Below are positions 12,401-27,400 of a stretch of 64,000 bases of DNA, piece after piece. This DNA comes from Rhopalosiphum padi. Its lineage: Eukaryota > Arthropoda > Insecta > Hemiptera > Aphididae. The translations under genes and the position numbers were made by a program. The first letter of the stretch is position 1, and each line of letters starts with the position of its first letter. The notes below the pieces were generated by a model that saw only the letters and a program-made list of their open reading frames with translations, was not told where the DNA came from and made no database searches. Location: positions 6,937,178-7,001,177 of the forward strand of contig NC_083598.1 of NCBI RefSeq assembly GCF_020882245.1. The letters are read 5' to 3'.

Positions 12401-15400
12401 TCGGCATACGATCGATCGTTGAGAATCTAGCTCAAAAAAGAACTACCTAATGAAAATATCACGTTTTTTTGTCCATAATGTTTATGATAGTACATGCAAT
12501 ATTTTTTTACAGACAGTGTCAGAGAAATGTCGTAGCGTTGGCCGTTTTTATACAGAGTATCACGTGATAGTATAAACTTACCGACGGCCGAGTGATTGTT
12601 TTGGTACGGTATGTTGTCCACCGAAGGCGGTCGTACTGGTATTGGCCGACGGAGTTGGCTGTCTTTCCGTACGTTTACCACCGGCGGCAATGGTGCAAGG
12701 GGCTTGCGTTCGGTTTCTGGCGTCGTGGCCGCGCTCGAACTTGTGCTAATGACCGTTGACGGGACCGGAGTCTGCAAGTCTGATCGTGGTGAACCCTGTG
12801 GAAATGGAAACATATTTTTATCATAGTTAATTAAGTAATAGAGATACGTTAATAAAATATGACTAATATTATGTGATCATTTAGCTGATTCGTTTGTTCA
12901 AATTTTTCATAATATACATCGAATTTGTGCTCAAAAATATTGTAATAGGTATAGGTGTGGAATTTGAAATTAAGTACGCACCTTTTGGTTGTCGTCGTAG
13001 CTCAGAAGCTGTAGGCTTGGAGGAAGTTGCGCGTGGAACGTGATTTTGTTGACCCACTCTTCCATTTCCTTGGACGTGTCGGCCAAGAAGAGGAACTCTG
13101 AACCGTCCGTGCAGCATAGCCTAAAACAGTAACAAAACATAAAGTAATCGCCTGATATTTTCGTCATTACGTGGTTCTTTAGGTATGTATTGCAAATATG
13201 CATACATAAATAGGTATTATGTATTTATAAACGATTACCTAACTACAGAAACCTAAACTATATACAAGCATTGGTTTACGCCATAATAAAAGTAGAAACA
13301 ATGAATACATAGAGATTAATTTTAAACGGTTATTAAATGAGAATATTTTATACATATCAGTATATTACTATAAAGTATAATATAATAGTAGGTGTACTAT
13401 CTGTATTCAATTATATTACGTAATGATTAAACTAATTTAAACTTATTCAGTTAGTGGTTATTTTCTATTACTTGTTTAAAAAATATTTTTGTACGACTGC
13501 ATGATATTGACCTGTTTATATTTTATTTCATTTATTGATATTTGTATAACAATATAAATATATACATAATATATATATTGTTATTAAATTTACGGCATTT
13601 ACAATTATTTATCATGGTATTTACCTGAATACATGTTTTCGTTTCGTATAGTCAAACGCCTTTTCGCATTTCGCTTTGAACACAATGATAGGCGATGTCG
13701 CTGCTTTACTGGACACGAAATCCTCCTGATCCTTGAAGAAGCACAATAGCTGACCGCATAACACTAGACAACGAAACAATAATTATTATTATTAGTTTTA
13801 TTCTGAATTGTTTAGTATAGAGGTGGTCAACCCGCATATTAGCGTCAGATAAAATAACACATTTACTGTATTATTGTAAAATAAATACGTAAGTGCTAAT
13901 TTTTTTATGGAAAATTCTTAATTTTTTCTATTTGGCATAATATAGAAAAAGGTTAGTTATTCCGGGTCTACAATAATATTTTTTCTCTGTATGTTTTTTA
14001 GATTCTTATTATTGTAGTATATACCATGGTAATAATGGCGGCTTACAGAAATGTGTTATATTTTTACTATTCTAGGATTAAATATTTTGGGTAAGTATAA
14101 TAGGTATATAAAGTCTTATGTTATTTTTAGGTGTTCTACCTAAAAATAAGATAAGATACTTTATCAGAACATTTTTTTTCTCGAATTTCTCTATAATTTT
14201 CGAACATTTTGTATTAACATAACAGTAAATAATATAAATAACTGCAGTTTCATTTAAATCTTTACCACTTATAGTAAACAGAATACTGGTTGTTATCGTT
14301 TTGCGTATGTAAAAAATTATCTATGAAGAAAAAAATTGTATGTCTTGTTTACCTGTATAAAAAGTTTTCCACGACCTGACTGCGGCTTTTTTCCCGCTAC
14401 TTTGCAATTCGTGTTTTCTGTCCAAGAACCCTTGTATTTCAACCGGGGGCAGTTGGTCTACATTTTCCAATTTTTGAAGTTTTCGGAAACTTTGCGTTCT
14501 CCTGCGAGTGGTAAAACTGGGGGTTCTTTTGGGTTTCTTGTATACGTCCGCTTTCATGCTTTCAGCCCGTTTTACGTCTATATATACAGCATACATTTAT
14601 ATTTTTAAACCTTATTTAAACTTTCGATTTTTGGAAGAAGTACATATTCTATTCTACTAAATATTCGTTTAAAGTATCGAATATAATAGTTATGTACATT
14701 TTACTTTGATATTACCTTTTTTCAAACGATTTCCGAAGATTGAAGAGAAATTACCACTGTTGTTTAATGCTGGTGAGCCAGGAACCACGAGTCTATATAT
14801 TATATAAAAATAACAATTTGTAATAGCTCATAGAAATAAAAGTTTGTGATATTTTACGATTTTTATAAGAATAAGTACAACATTAACAATATAAGCATTA
14901 GTGTATTGATAGCGTTAGACGAGAGCAAATGAACTAGCAAATATAAACTTACATATCCGATTCTTCGTTTATAGGTGAAGCATTTTTGATTTTCAACGCT
15001 TCTGACGATTTCAGCGGCGCTACTAGATCATTTTCATGCGCAATATTTTTATCATGCATTCTTAAGCAAAAAATCAAAAAAAACAAGGCAATTCCATAAA
15101 AAGTTTAAATAATAATAACATTATATTTGTAAAGAGTACACGAGTATCTTATAAAATGTTAGTATAATTTATTCTATGAAAACTTTTATTAAATAAACTT
15201 ATCAAACTATAAAAATAAAGATAAAAAAAAACTTCCATGCGAGTATTTACCATAGTTTCACAAGTACTAAATAACTTAAACCGTTTAAAAAGCTTTGGGA
15301 AAAATGTATATTTAATTTGAGTAGTGTACCTCATGTTAGGGTCGAATTCGTCATCGTCGCCATTCATCGCCTCGCCGGCATTATTGACCTTCCATCGATC

Positions 15401-18400
15401 ACCTTCTTTCTTTCTCTCCTGCAGAATAATAGACAATTTTGAATATAATTAAAAAAATGTATTTATAAATCTTCAGACGAACTTACATCTGTAATGCGTT
15501 GCACTTCGCGTTGTTTACGCGCTTCCAGTCGCTCTCGTTCTAGTCGTTCTTTTTCCGCAACGCGGGCCCGCTCTTCAGTCTCCAGTTGTTCTTTAAACGC
15601 TAATTCCAACTGCACAGATACAATGTATTTAATATAAATATAATGAAATTAATTAACTATTGAGTTGTTTAAGTACACACGAGACAAAAACGAGAAATTA
15701 ATAAAAAAAAATACACATAAATAATATTATATACATAATTATAATTATTTTTTCCAATACTCATTATTATGATGCATTTATTTTAAATTCAAGTTATAAG
15801 TTGGCGAAAAAATTTTACCAGAGTAATCCTTTTCAGCGTATTGAACTTTTCTTCTTGCGCCTCGATTGTCTTTTCGAAATCTTCGTGTTTCCTGATGAGT
15901 TCTTCAACCTGCCATATAGAGTCACCCAGCTTATCATCGTTTAACACAGGTTCTCGAGTTTGTATCCAAGACTCCAGTAGGTCTGCATCACGTTTAAACA
16001 GCTAAAAAAAATACATACGGAACTTAGTGCGTCGTATCCAAAGTAATCATAACTACGTTCGTCGAGCATTAATATAACCAAGGCCGGCTTTAGCTCTTTC
16101 AACACCAAGCGCAAGTATTATTTTAGCCACCTTTTATCTGATCACATTTAAATTTTAACACCTCTAAACCGTCGATCATATCTACTGACAGCCTTGATTT
16201 TAATATTGTAAATAATAGATACCTGCGTGTCCAAATTTTGATCGTATAAGATCTTACGTTTTTCCCAAGTGTCGGTCATGAAATAATGTCTTTGTTCGAG
16301 AACGTGAATCTTTTCATTGATTTCGTCCGACATAAAATGACCCTAAAATTCACGTATTTTAGTTATAGTAACATGGAAGACGTATACATGTCAAATTGTT
16401 GTACGAACATGTTGAATGAGACTTCTTCCGGTCTGATAGAACTCGCTCAAAACTTCAGATCGGCTGTTAATTTCGGCGTTGTGCTCTTGGTGTCGTAGTA
16501 TGAGCATTTCTGCACCACTCACTTCTTGGCTAAGCATGGGTGACGTGATTTTTGCAATAGTTTCGTTAATCCACGCACTAAACGACCGTAAGGTAACCAT
16601 TAAAAAAAAAATACGTCATAAAAAGTAAAAAAATTATTACGTTTTGTATGTACTTACATTAAGTGTCTATACTGATCAAAATAGGACTGCAAGTGTTCGG
16701 CTTGGTTCAGTTTGCTTTTTCTTTGACTCGCATTTTCTAGTAATGTGGTCCAAGCATCAACTGCTTCTTCTTGTTTTACTTCGATGTGATCTTTGGCATC
16801 TGGAAACATGGCTGACAACCGACCAGCTTCTTGTACAACGCATTCCACCTGGTGAGTAATAATAAAATATAAATAAAATGTAAATTATAGTTAACTTTTT
16901 TTTATTATTAGTTGTAGTAGTAAAACAAGTAGTTACTTGTTCTTTGACAGCAGCGAGGTCTGCTTCAAAACCTTGATGTTTTTGAATCAGAGTTTGTATT
17001 GTATCTAAATCGTGGCCATAATCTTCGGCAGCCAACAATCCACCTTTTTCTTGAATCCAGCTGATGGTTTCGTCGGCAGTTCGGTCGAAAACGTGCACTT
17101 GTTTAGCACCCATCAAAGCCTAAAATTTAAGAATTTTTTTTTTTTTTACGAACACAAGTTAAATTGCAACAATAGGTAACATTAACAATAATAATACAAT
17201 TTATAATGAACATAATTTTATTTTATTTAATTTTATATTTTATACATATAAATCTTAGTTTTAATTTGATAGTATCCAAAGACATGCTTAAATACTGACA
17301 ATGTGATAATAGTGTATCCTATATTATAGTGAAATACTTTTCTTTTCTATGAAATTAAGATTAATGTCAAATATTAGTTATAATTAATAATCTTTATTAT
17401 ATATAATTATTGAAAAATATCATTATATATCATAAATTTATTTAAATTCATTTGTTTTTATTATTAGTTCTTTAAGCAATAGTAATATTTTATCAAATAT
17501 TTAATTTGTGAATTTTATTGTGTACTTAAGTTATTATTATTATTTTATTTATAATACAAATGTCGTATGATTTAATGCTAAATCATTGCAGCATTCTCCA
17601 ACCATTGTTGGTTGTTTACAAGTATTATTTATTTATTTATTTTTGTGTATTTAAATAACCTGTGGAAACAGTGACCATTGGGTAATATTGGTAAAGTTAG
17701 TATTATTTTTATTTTTGTTTTAATGTTCATTATTAAATTGTTGTACCTAATATAACAGAATTTGGTTGTTTTGTTTTGCTTTATATATTAATATACTCAT
17801 TTAATTCATTATAAATAATTTTAATCGTCAGGCAATAGATATTGTGTATACAAATATAATAATATTAAATATATTTAATTCTTTGATATTAATTAAAATT
17901 ATTTTTATTTTTGTACAAGTTGTATGTGAATTGTGAATATAGCATCGATTTTCAATATCAAAAAATAAATAAATTATAGATGTACAAATAAAATCCACGG
18001 TTGAAAATACTAGTTTATTTTATGACCTGATATTCATATTGATAAAAATAAAAAAAAACATATTTACCTCTTGTCTAGCATTCGCTAACTCTTTTAAATC
18101 ATCCCATAGTTGTTGAGTGTCTTCTAACCTAATTCTGATCTGATCTTGTTCGGGATTATTTTCTTCGAGTAACTTATGACCAATGTTTATGCAACTTGAG
18201 ATACGTCCTTCACTGCCATTTAAACCACTCATGAAGCTTTCAAATGCCTAAAATATATATTAAAATTATATTCTGACAAAAGGAAGAATTTTTAAGTAAA
18301 TTACTTGGATTAAAAGTTCCACATGCTCTACATCTCGACCATAATCTTCTGAGGCAGCTACCGTTGTTTGATCTCCTATCCATTCAGCAACATCTTCTGC

Positions 18401-21400
18401 TTCTCGAATAAATTTATAGAATTTTCGACTCTCTACTAATCTAGTTGCTCTTCTTTTATTTAATGTACAGAGTTCTGTGTAAACTTCTTCTATATCAGTC
18501 TAAAAAAAAAGGTAAATTAATAATTATAATGTAAATGTAATTTTTTTTTCTATTATACCTGTTTTCGTAAAATATTTTCCGAATCAAAATGTGATCTATT
18601 TACTAGGTTTCTACTTAATTTAGCTAGTCTTTCAAGAGTGTGTTGGAATGTGTTCAGTTCTCTTTCTATTCCTTCAAGTTTTTTCATAAGAGTTTGTACA
18701 GAGTCTTCGTCTCTACCATAGTCGTTAGATGCCAATAAAGGATATTTTTCTTTTAACCAAACTTCAGCTTCATTTGCTTCTGCATAGAACTAAAGAATTA
18801 TAATTAAAATTAGATATATTAGTTTTAATAATAATACATTTATTTTTTAATTGCATTGGAATAATTAATACTAACCATTTGTGATTCATAAGCGTCTAAT
18901 AATTTTTGTTTCCTGATCTTTGATTGTTCTTTAAGTTGAGACATTTTTTTTTGAAGGACACTATAGTTTATTTCAATTTGTTGTGATGCAAAATGACCAC
19001 TTCTAACCATTTGCTGCCCTCTGTCAACTAAAGCTGCGACTACTGGTTCATGAGATATTAATTCAGCATCTAAAGCCTTTAGAAAAAACAAAATATGATT
19101 GTATAAGAATTGTTAAGCACAATATATATTTTTTATTAATACATTATTTTATAATATAACTTGCCTGATGTTTATTTTGTAATGCCTGTACTGAATGTAA
19201 GCTTGTACCAAAATCATGAGAGTTGATTTGTAGTTCTTTGTCATTAATCCAAGTCACTTCTTCTTCAATATCTCGTGATAGTCTATAATTTATAAGAGCA
19301 TCTTCAAGATTATCTCTTCTTATTTGCATTGGCTCTTGAAGAGAATTATATCTGTAAAGTATTCAGATTAGTTATAACAAAATAAACTAGTTTGTTTTTG
19401 TTACATACCTTTTAAGAACTGCCTGCGATTTTTCTTGTATCTCATCTTTCATGAAATGATCAGAATTTTGGAATGTTAGAGCAGTATCTTTTAGAGATTG
19501 ACAACCTTCACCATGACTATGAACATCATTCTCTAACAGCGAATGCCGTTTCAACAGATTTACAACACTTTGCAAATCTTTTCCGTGGTCTTCGGATTGT
19601 AATTGCATTTCTACTTCTTCTGTCCAAGCTTCAAGTTCTTCTAATGTGCGGTTAAATAATAATGCCTAAAAATATAATATTTTTATGACAAAATGATAAA
19701 TTGTACTTATATTTATCATATTTAAAATAAATTCTCACTTGATAAGCGTCTTGTAGTCGTTGTTTTTTAAGAGAACTCATCTCTTGTAAAAGTCGCCATT
19801 TTGTTTCAAGTTCATCTAATCTTACTCGAATTTCCATACTCGCAAAATGACCACTGCTGATCAAGTTTTCACCTTCAGTACAAATAGCATTAACACGATT
19901 ACGATTTGCAATTAATTCTGAGTCAAAAGTAGCGTGTTTTTGAATTTTTCGCTGTAAGTTTGTAGGATCTCTATAACTTTCATCTCCTGCTACTTGTTGT
20001 TTTTGAATTATCCATCCTTCCACCTAAAATTATAAATGTTAATTTTTTTTTTTTTTATGTTGCCATTCATCAAATTATTCTACTTTATTTACCTCATACA
20101 TATTTCTTAAGAACTGTTGTAAAAGCCTGGAATCGTTTAAACGTTTTTTGCGAGAAGCTGTAGCTTCTTTTAATCTATCTCTTCTATTACATATGCTGAC
20201 TAAACGCCCTTGTATCCCATTGATATCATAATGTTGACCTGTGACAAGATCTAAAGCATATTTTTCTAATTCATCTACTTTGACTAGTTGTGCTGTTAAT
20301 GTTTTTTCAAACGCTTCATGTTTTCGTATTAATTCTTCCACACTTGACAATGATTCCTGTATTATTGGAAAAGTTTTTATTTAGGAATTTATTGTTAATT
20401 TTTCTAAATAAATTTAAAAATATAAATAAACGAATTATTATTATTATTATTATTTGTTACTTACCCCTAGGTCATCATTACTCAAAAATGCTTCTTTTGA
20501 TGCTAACCAATTGTCTACTTGATCAGCTTGATTTTTGAATATTTGCAGTTCTAAAGCTTGACTTAACATAGTTTTTCTTTCTTCCCAAGCTGCACTCAAT
20601 GTTCTGCGCAGTTCGTCAAGGTGAGCAAGTTCTTTTTCAGGAATTGGATTTATTTTCAATCCAGATTCTTTCAATGTTTTAAAGTGTTCTTGGCGTCCAT
20701 TAATTTCAGCTTTTCTCTCTTGGTTTAATTCTAATAGAGCTTTTGCTTCAGCCATATTTGTGGGCATATCATGACCTTTAATTTTTTTGATTGAATCCAC
20801 AACCCAAAGTTCAGCTTCTTTTAACTCTGATAAAAACTTTTCCCTTATATATGCATCACTTAGAGCTTCTCGTCGCTTTTTGGATAACATATGCAAGTTT
20901 CTCCAGTTATCTTGTAGTTCAGACAATTTAGTTTTGATCGGAGAAGACATATCAGGATATTTTTGAATGAGCCGCCTGCATTCAGATTCATGTTCTTTTG
21001 TTTTTCCTTCAATGGCTGTCATATCACGTTCCAGAGCATCCTGTTTTCTTTGTAATTGCTCAACACTACCTAGATTTTTACCAGTTTCGTTGCTAGACAT
21101 TGCAAGTGCTTTCTCACTAACCCGCTGCAAAGTATCATCAACATCTCGATTGAAAGAATGTATTTCTAGAGCTCCATTTAGATGTTCCCTGTATTCACTT
21201 AAAGCACCTTGAAGAGCCTTCCACCTAATAAAATGAATTTATTTATTAATATTTGCAATTATATGATATTATATTTTATAATATGTTAATAGTATATATA
21301 CTGTGTGTCCCCGAAAACAGGGTACACTTTATCACTCATTACTCTGTATATATTTTTCAACTTTGTTTGAAGGACGTTAAAATAGATTAATTGATCATAA

Positions 21401-24400
21401 ATTCCTATGACTTAAATTTGTTTTAATTTGTGTATTTTGTGTATGCGCAACACACGGAATCTTTTTTAAATCGAAATCCTTATTTTGAATATCATTTTCA
21501 AATTAATCAATGTTTTTAAAGCAATTTTGATCTATCAAAAAAATTGGCAAAATTTGCAAGGTAAAATTTTTAAAAAAATGTATCAAATAAATTTTTTTTT
21601 TTAGTTTATGTATTTTTTTGTTCCAAACACCACATGATACATTATACATTTATTATTAAAGTAAAAAATTACTAACTATCTATGAATTATTATTTAATTT
21701 TATTATTACACATTATGAAATTACATAATTTATTAAAAAAACATATATTTACCGAAAATAAAATTTAAAATTTTTATTTTTTTTAGCAATACTATACAAT
21801 TTAATTTAAAATTTAATTTACAGAAATTGTTGTATACATTTTTCAAAAGTCTCTCATTGTGTGGAGTTGAGTAGAACATGCCTCAAATCTTAGTAACATT
21901 AATAAACATTTGAATATTTATTTTATTTATAATTGTGTGTATTTTTTGTTCCATCAGAATTATTATTACTAATATTATAATAAACATTCGTTTTTAATTA
22001 ATGTAAGTTCATAATGTGTAATAATAAAATGAAATAATAATTCATAGATATTAAATAATTTATAACTTTTATAATAAAATAATGTACCATATTATGGTGT
22101 TTAGAACAAAAAAATACATAAATTAAAAATTTAATTTAATTTAATACATTTTTTTTAAAGTTATACCTAGCTAGTTAGCTCTAATTTTGAAAATGTTGGG
22201 TTTTCGAATACATGTTGAAATATTAAAATTACTTAAAAAAATTGAGTAATTGGAAAATGATATTCAGAATAGGGGTTGTGATTTAAAAAAAATGATGTTG
22301 TTGCAAATGCGCAAATACATGAGTTAAGACAATTTTAAGTCATAGGAATTTATGATTCATTAATCTAATTTAATATCTCGCAAACAGAATTGAAAAATAT
22401 TCACAGGGTAATGAGTGATAAAGTATACCCTGTTTTCGATACACAGTATAGTAAGTCACTGATTTAGTCATACTTATTGTTTAGATTTTGTCGACGTTGT
22501 TGTATTGATTGTGTATCACTACGCCCTTGTCTAATAAGTTTATCAGCTAAATTATTAATTGTCTCTATTTTTCCTTCATCAACTCGATTGTCAATGTCTT
22601 CAAGTTTTCTTTGTAATGCTAAACAATGTTCATAATCTAAACCCATTTCTCCAGCTTGGACCATCATTTCCTACAAATTAATTTCATAATAGATTTCATT
22701 GTTGTATTATGTGGTTGGGTTATGTAATATAGAAATAATTTTAATCTTACTTTGTCTCTGATCCAAGTTTCTACCTTATCTACTTGGTTATTAAATTCTA
22801 AGATATCTTGAGCTTCTTCTAAACCTCTACCTTTTTCATTAGTTTCTTGTAACAAATTTCTCCATAAAACTAAAAGCTTTCCTAAAGAATCTTGAATATC
22901 CTTTGAATTTTTGTGCTTTTTTTCAACTAACATATCAGCTATATTATAAATAAAAATTAATACTAAATAATAAATTGTCAGAAAAAGATTTTATATTTAA
23001 AAGTATACCATTATTTTTTATAGAATTAATTCTTCCTTGGTTTGCAGTAAGTTCAGCTTGGAACGCTTGATGTTTTTGCAATTTTTTGATTTTGTCATCT
23101 AAGTTATTAACATCACCTTTGCTAATTTCCACATCTAACTTTTTGCGTTTTTCACTGATCCATGATTCAGCTTCTCCGACATCACGTAGAAATTGAGCAT
23201 GTAACAAAGCATCATCTAATTTTTGTTTTCTTAAGATGCTTAGCTTTCGAATTTGTGCTCGTCTAGCTAAAACTTCGTTCAGTCTTTTAGATATCAAATC
23301 ACTTTCAAAATGGTTTTGACTGAGTAATTTGTGACAATGATCTTGTAAGAGAGAAATTTTTTCCTCTTGAGTTTCAAATAATTTTTCAAAACCTTCATGT
23401 TTTTTTACTAATGAAGCTACTTGATCCACAGTATTTCCTAAATTAAAAATAGAACCGATCATAAAAGTATATCATTATTATTCTGGTATTTTTTTTAGTA
23501 AATATAAATTAAAATACCATATTCTAAACTTGCTAATGCTACTTCTTGTGTGTTGCAAATTGTATCTATTTGTTTAGCATCACGAAGGAAAAATTGCAAA
23601 TCAATAAGTTGATCAAGATGAACTTTTTTATGATGCCAAGAAGAATGTAATTGATGCCGTTCTTCCAATAAATGGTTAAGTTTTTCTTGGATTTCCTGTA
23701 TACACATATAAATAACATAAAATTGAATTCAATTAAAAGTTAAGTAAAAATATAATATATAGTCTTACATTTGCTGCAAAATGACCTCCTTGTACTAATG
23801 CTTCTCCAAGATCAGCAACAGTTTGAAAAGTTTCTTCTCTAGCTTCTATTTCAGCTTTTACAGCTTCATGCTCTCCTTTCAAAAGCTGTGCACTCGCTGC
23901 ATCTCTTACTTTTTCTTCTGTTAACATAGTAGCTCTCAAACTACTAGACCAATTAACTAGATCTCGAACCTATGATACAATTAGAGTAATAATTTATTAA
24001 TAATTTTAAAATTTAAATTTAAAAAAATTAATTATAAAATTTTACTTGAGCTAAAAATCTATGCAAATCACAGCTTGCTTGTAAAGCTTCTCGCCTGTGT
24101 GCAGAACGATCCTGTAGTGAAGTCCAACTTTTAATTACAGTTTCTTGTTGCTTTGCAATATGAGAAGCATTTGACCCTGGGTAGAGAGTTTGTAACTTCA
24201 CTGCATCTTCCACTAAAATCTAATGCAGAAATAACAGTTAAACAAATATGTAAACTTATTTAAGTATTGTGTTTGTTTACCTGAAGTTGTGCTTCTAAAG
24301 CAACAAGATCATTTTCAAATCCTTCATGTTTTCTGATTAATGTTAATACTGAGTTTAAATCTCTTCCTAAATCATCAGAAATAGTTGCATCTTTATCATT

Positions 24401-27400
24401 AATCCGAGATAATGCATCAGCAACATCTCTATGAAATCTATGAATTTCTCCAGCAGCTTTAAGTCGTTTTTCCCGATTTTCAATAGTAACTATCAATTGT
24501 TGCCAGAGTTCTCTTATTTCTTCTTGCCGTTTCTCAATTTCCGATGTATACTCTGAATCATTTGCTACTAATTTATTAGCAAGATCTTCACATTGTTTAA
24601 ATCTTTTAGATCCTGTTTCCACCCGGTGTTTGAGGTCATCAAATTTGTTTTGCAACACCTATTATTGAATTAATTATATTAAAACATATGTTATTACTTA
24701 TTTTAATTTTATATTTAAATTTGTTTGTACCAAGAGATGTTCAAAATCTTGTCCATAGTCTTCGGACGATGCAGCTTGCATATTATCTCGAATCCATTGT
24801 TCAAGTTCATAATTTTCAATCAAATATTCATGTCTAAATTAAGACCAATAAATTAGTACGGTGAAATAAAAGAATTATTTTATCTCTTACCTGCACATAC
24901 TCTCAACTAATCTATGTTGTCTTGCTGTTGCTAATTTTTGTAATAGTTTAAATTGTTCACAAATATATTCCTGTTTAGACAATATAGCTTTAATATCTGG
25001 ATGTTTCAAATTCATCATATTATTTCCAGTGTGACACATTTCTTTGACGATACCTTCATATGTATCTATTTCTAATTCTAAAGCCTAAGAAATACAATAA
25101 AAATCAATATGATTAAAGAAAATTATAAAAAAATAAAAATGTGTATTCATCATACTTTATGTTTGGTCAAAAGTTTAGATGCTGCATCTCTGTCTCGACC
25201 GCAATCTGTAGAAGATAACATATTATTTTTTTCAAGTAGCCAACTTTCAATTTCACTTGCTTCAAAGAAAAATTGTTGAGCTTTTAAATTTAACTCAAGT
25301 TTGCGACTTCTATCTTCGCCTTTGGCTAATAAATCTTGCCATGCATCTTCGAGTCCAGTACATAATGATGAAACCTAAATAAGTTAATGTTTATAATTTT
25401 ATTATTTTTTTTAATTTTAAAACAGCTATAACAATAAATAAAATTATATCATTACCTGTTTAGTTTCTGGATGTTTCTGATGAATTAACGATTGACCAGA
25501 TTCTAGGGTTTTGTTGATCATAGGTTGATGACCTTGTATTTCTGCTTCTAATTTTTTGTGTTTCTTATACAATGTTTGTGCTTGGTGAAGATTAGTACCC
25601 AACTCACCAGATTCAACAAGTGGTAAATGTTCTCTTATCCAACCAAGTTCAGCCTCTAATTCAAAACCAAATTTGTGAAAACGTAATGATTCATCCAAAG
25701 CTTCTTTTCTAAGCTTAAGTGGCTTGTCTAATCCATTAAACCTGAATCATTAATAATATGACATTAGCACATTAAAATATATAAATATTTCAAAGTAGAT
25801 TAGGCAAATTGTATTATATAATAAATACTTACATTTGTTGGCATTTTTTTACTAGATTTTAGTATATTTTCTGCATCAAAATGACCATCTTGAGCCATTT
25901 CTTCACCAGCAAAAACTAAATCGTCAATTTTTTGTTTCCAATGTTGGATTTCTGTTTCTACAACTTGATGATTTTTAAGAAGTTGTTTACAATGCCGTAA
26001 ATCTGTTCCCACTTGTTGTGATTGTAAGTCCTTTTTTAGCTCTTCATACTTGAAATATGCATCATCTAATGTTCTATTATAAGTGTGCTGGGCTGCTGCT
26101 TGTCTCAAACATCTGCCCTTTTCCACACTAACCTCGACCAATTTTTTCCAGTCATTATTTAACTCTGATAACTTTGTTTTTACTTCATCTTTTCGGTAAT
26201 TTTCTTCGTTTATCAAACCTTGACCACACTGAAAAATAAACTATATTAGTATAAAATATTATGGAATGATAAATTTAAAAATTCTTGTTTACTTTATTAA
26301 TATTCCTCAGTTGACCTTCATTTGCACGTAATTCACATTCAAATGCTTCATGTTTTTGAAGTTTTCTTTCAATATTTGTAAGATCTCGATATGATTCGTC
26401 ACTTGCTGTTTTCAACTTATCTGTAAGCCATGTTTTAAGATCATCCACATCTGCTCGGAAAGCTTGATAATTTCTGCTTGCTATCAAGGCATTTCTCCTA
26501 ACTGCTGCTTGGTCTTTTACCAAATTTCGTCGATGTAAAACTGCTTCTTTACGTTTATCAACACTACAAAAAATATGATTTTATTGATTCTAAACTTAAG
26601 AATATATTATTTAATTTGAAATAAAGTATAAACAATAGTAAACTTACTGATTAGTATCATAATGATTAGCTGAAATCAGTTTGTTTGCCATTTCACAAAA
26701 AGTTTTTAATCTTTCATCCTGGGCATAAAGTGAATTTTCGAAATCTTCATGTCGTTTTAATAGTGCCTCAACATCATCAACAGAACCCTTAAAAAAAAAA
26801 ATTCAATAAAAAAAACTCAAATCTTTTTAACATAAATATCTCTTCTTACTCCTAAATCTGTATATTCCAAAAACATTTCACTTCCAGAAGTGGCTGCGTC
26901 AATATGATCTGCTTCTTTATTAAATATTTGTAAAGCTAAACATTGTTTTATCCATTCTTTTTTTTGAGCCCATTCTTCAGTAATATTATTTACTTCTGTT
27001 GTTAATTTATTGTTGCGTTCTTTGACTTCATTACTACTACAGTTACCAGAGGATAATAGTTGTCTGCCTAGTTCTGATACTTCTCTCACTTCATCTTCAT
27101 GAGCTCTGATATCGTCACCTAATTCCTAGTATAAATATATTTAATTTTAGGAATGTTGGTTTTTATGAGATACTATGTTTAAAAAATAATATATATTACT
27201 TGATGGTTTTTAAGTAAATTTTCTGCTGTTACAACATCACGTGCAGAATTATCAGTGTTTACTAATTCTTTTACTGATGACAACCAATTCAAAAGATTTT
27301 TAGAACTGTTCATGAAAATCTGCTGCCCAACAGCACTTTCTAAACGCGATCTCCGGTCCAAAGCTTTATTCTTTACATTTTGCCACAATACTTGAACTTC

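Larger units (their letters stand above)
9402..15418 (-). other. kst: karst exons 50-59: PH domain and C-terminal tail
   Basis: Exons: 15330-15418, 14953-15060, 14716-14792, 14353-14577, 13625-13763, 12982-13120, 12582-12795, 11590-11706, 11230-11319, 9402-9607. The PH domain begins at VEIQGFLDRKHEL, continues through WKTFYTVLCGQLLCFFKD and ends with the conserved tryptophan helix in EMEEWVNKI. It binds membrane phosphoinositides in the family. The tail has Pro-rich runs (PLAPLPPVV, PPPPVPNR), many Ser/Thr, and closes with SSLFRKKKATNL. Tail exons are more GC-rich than the rod exons. Short tail exons 56-58 have compatible phase-1 borders and might be alternatively skipped. Confidence 0.93.
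15487..21224 (-). other. kst: karst exons 35-49: spectrin rod, second half
   Basis: Exons: 20465-21224 (the largest, 760 nt), 20093-20356, 19739-20023, 19409-19665, 19165-19351, 18876-19076, 18559-18789, 18305-18499, 18068-18247, 16937-17119, 16658-16848, 16409-16577, 16223-16342, 15819-16001, 15487-15609. The rod ends with the 'EELIRKHEDFEKTIEAQEEK' helix and then a charged coil rich in ERLERERLEARKQR, which leads into the C-terminal region. The intron at 17120-18067 is long (948 bp) and shows no hidden exon. Confidence 0.94.

Noticed and set aside
12596..12826. Plus-strand 76-codon ORF of good composition
   Set aside because: It is the complement of karst exon 56, which is supported by phase-consistent splice sites.
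17120..18067. Possible hidden exon in the long intron between karst exons 44 and 43
   Set aside because: The flanking exons join in phase and the intron is uniformly AT-rich without open coding-like stretches.
20967..21212. Plus-strand 81-codon ORF
   Set aside because: Antisense shadow of the large karst exon 20465-21224.
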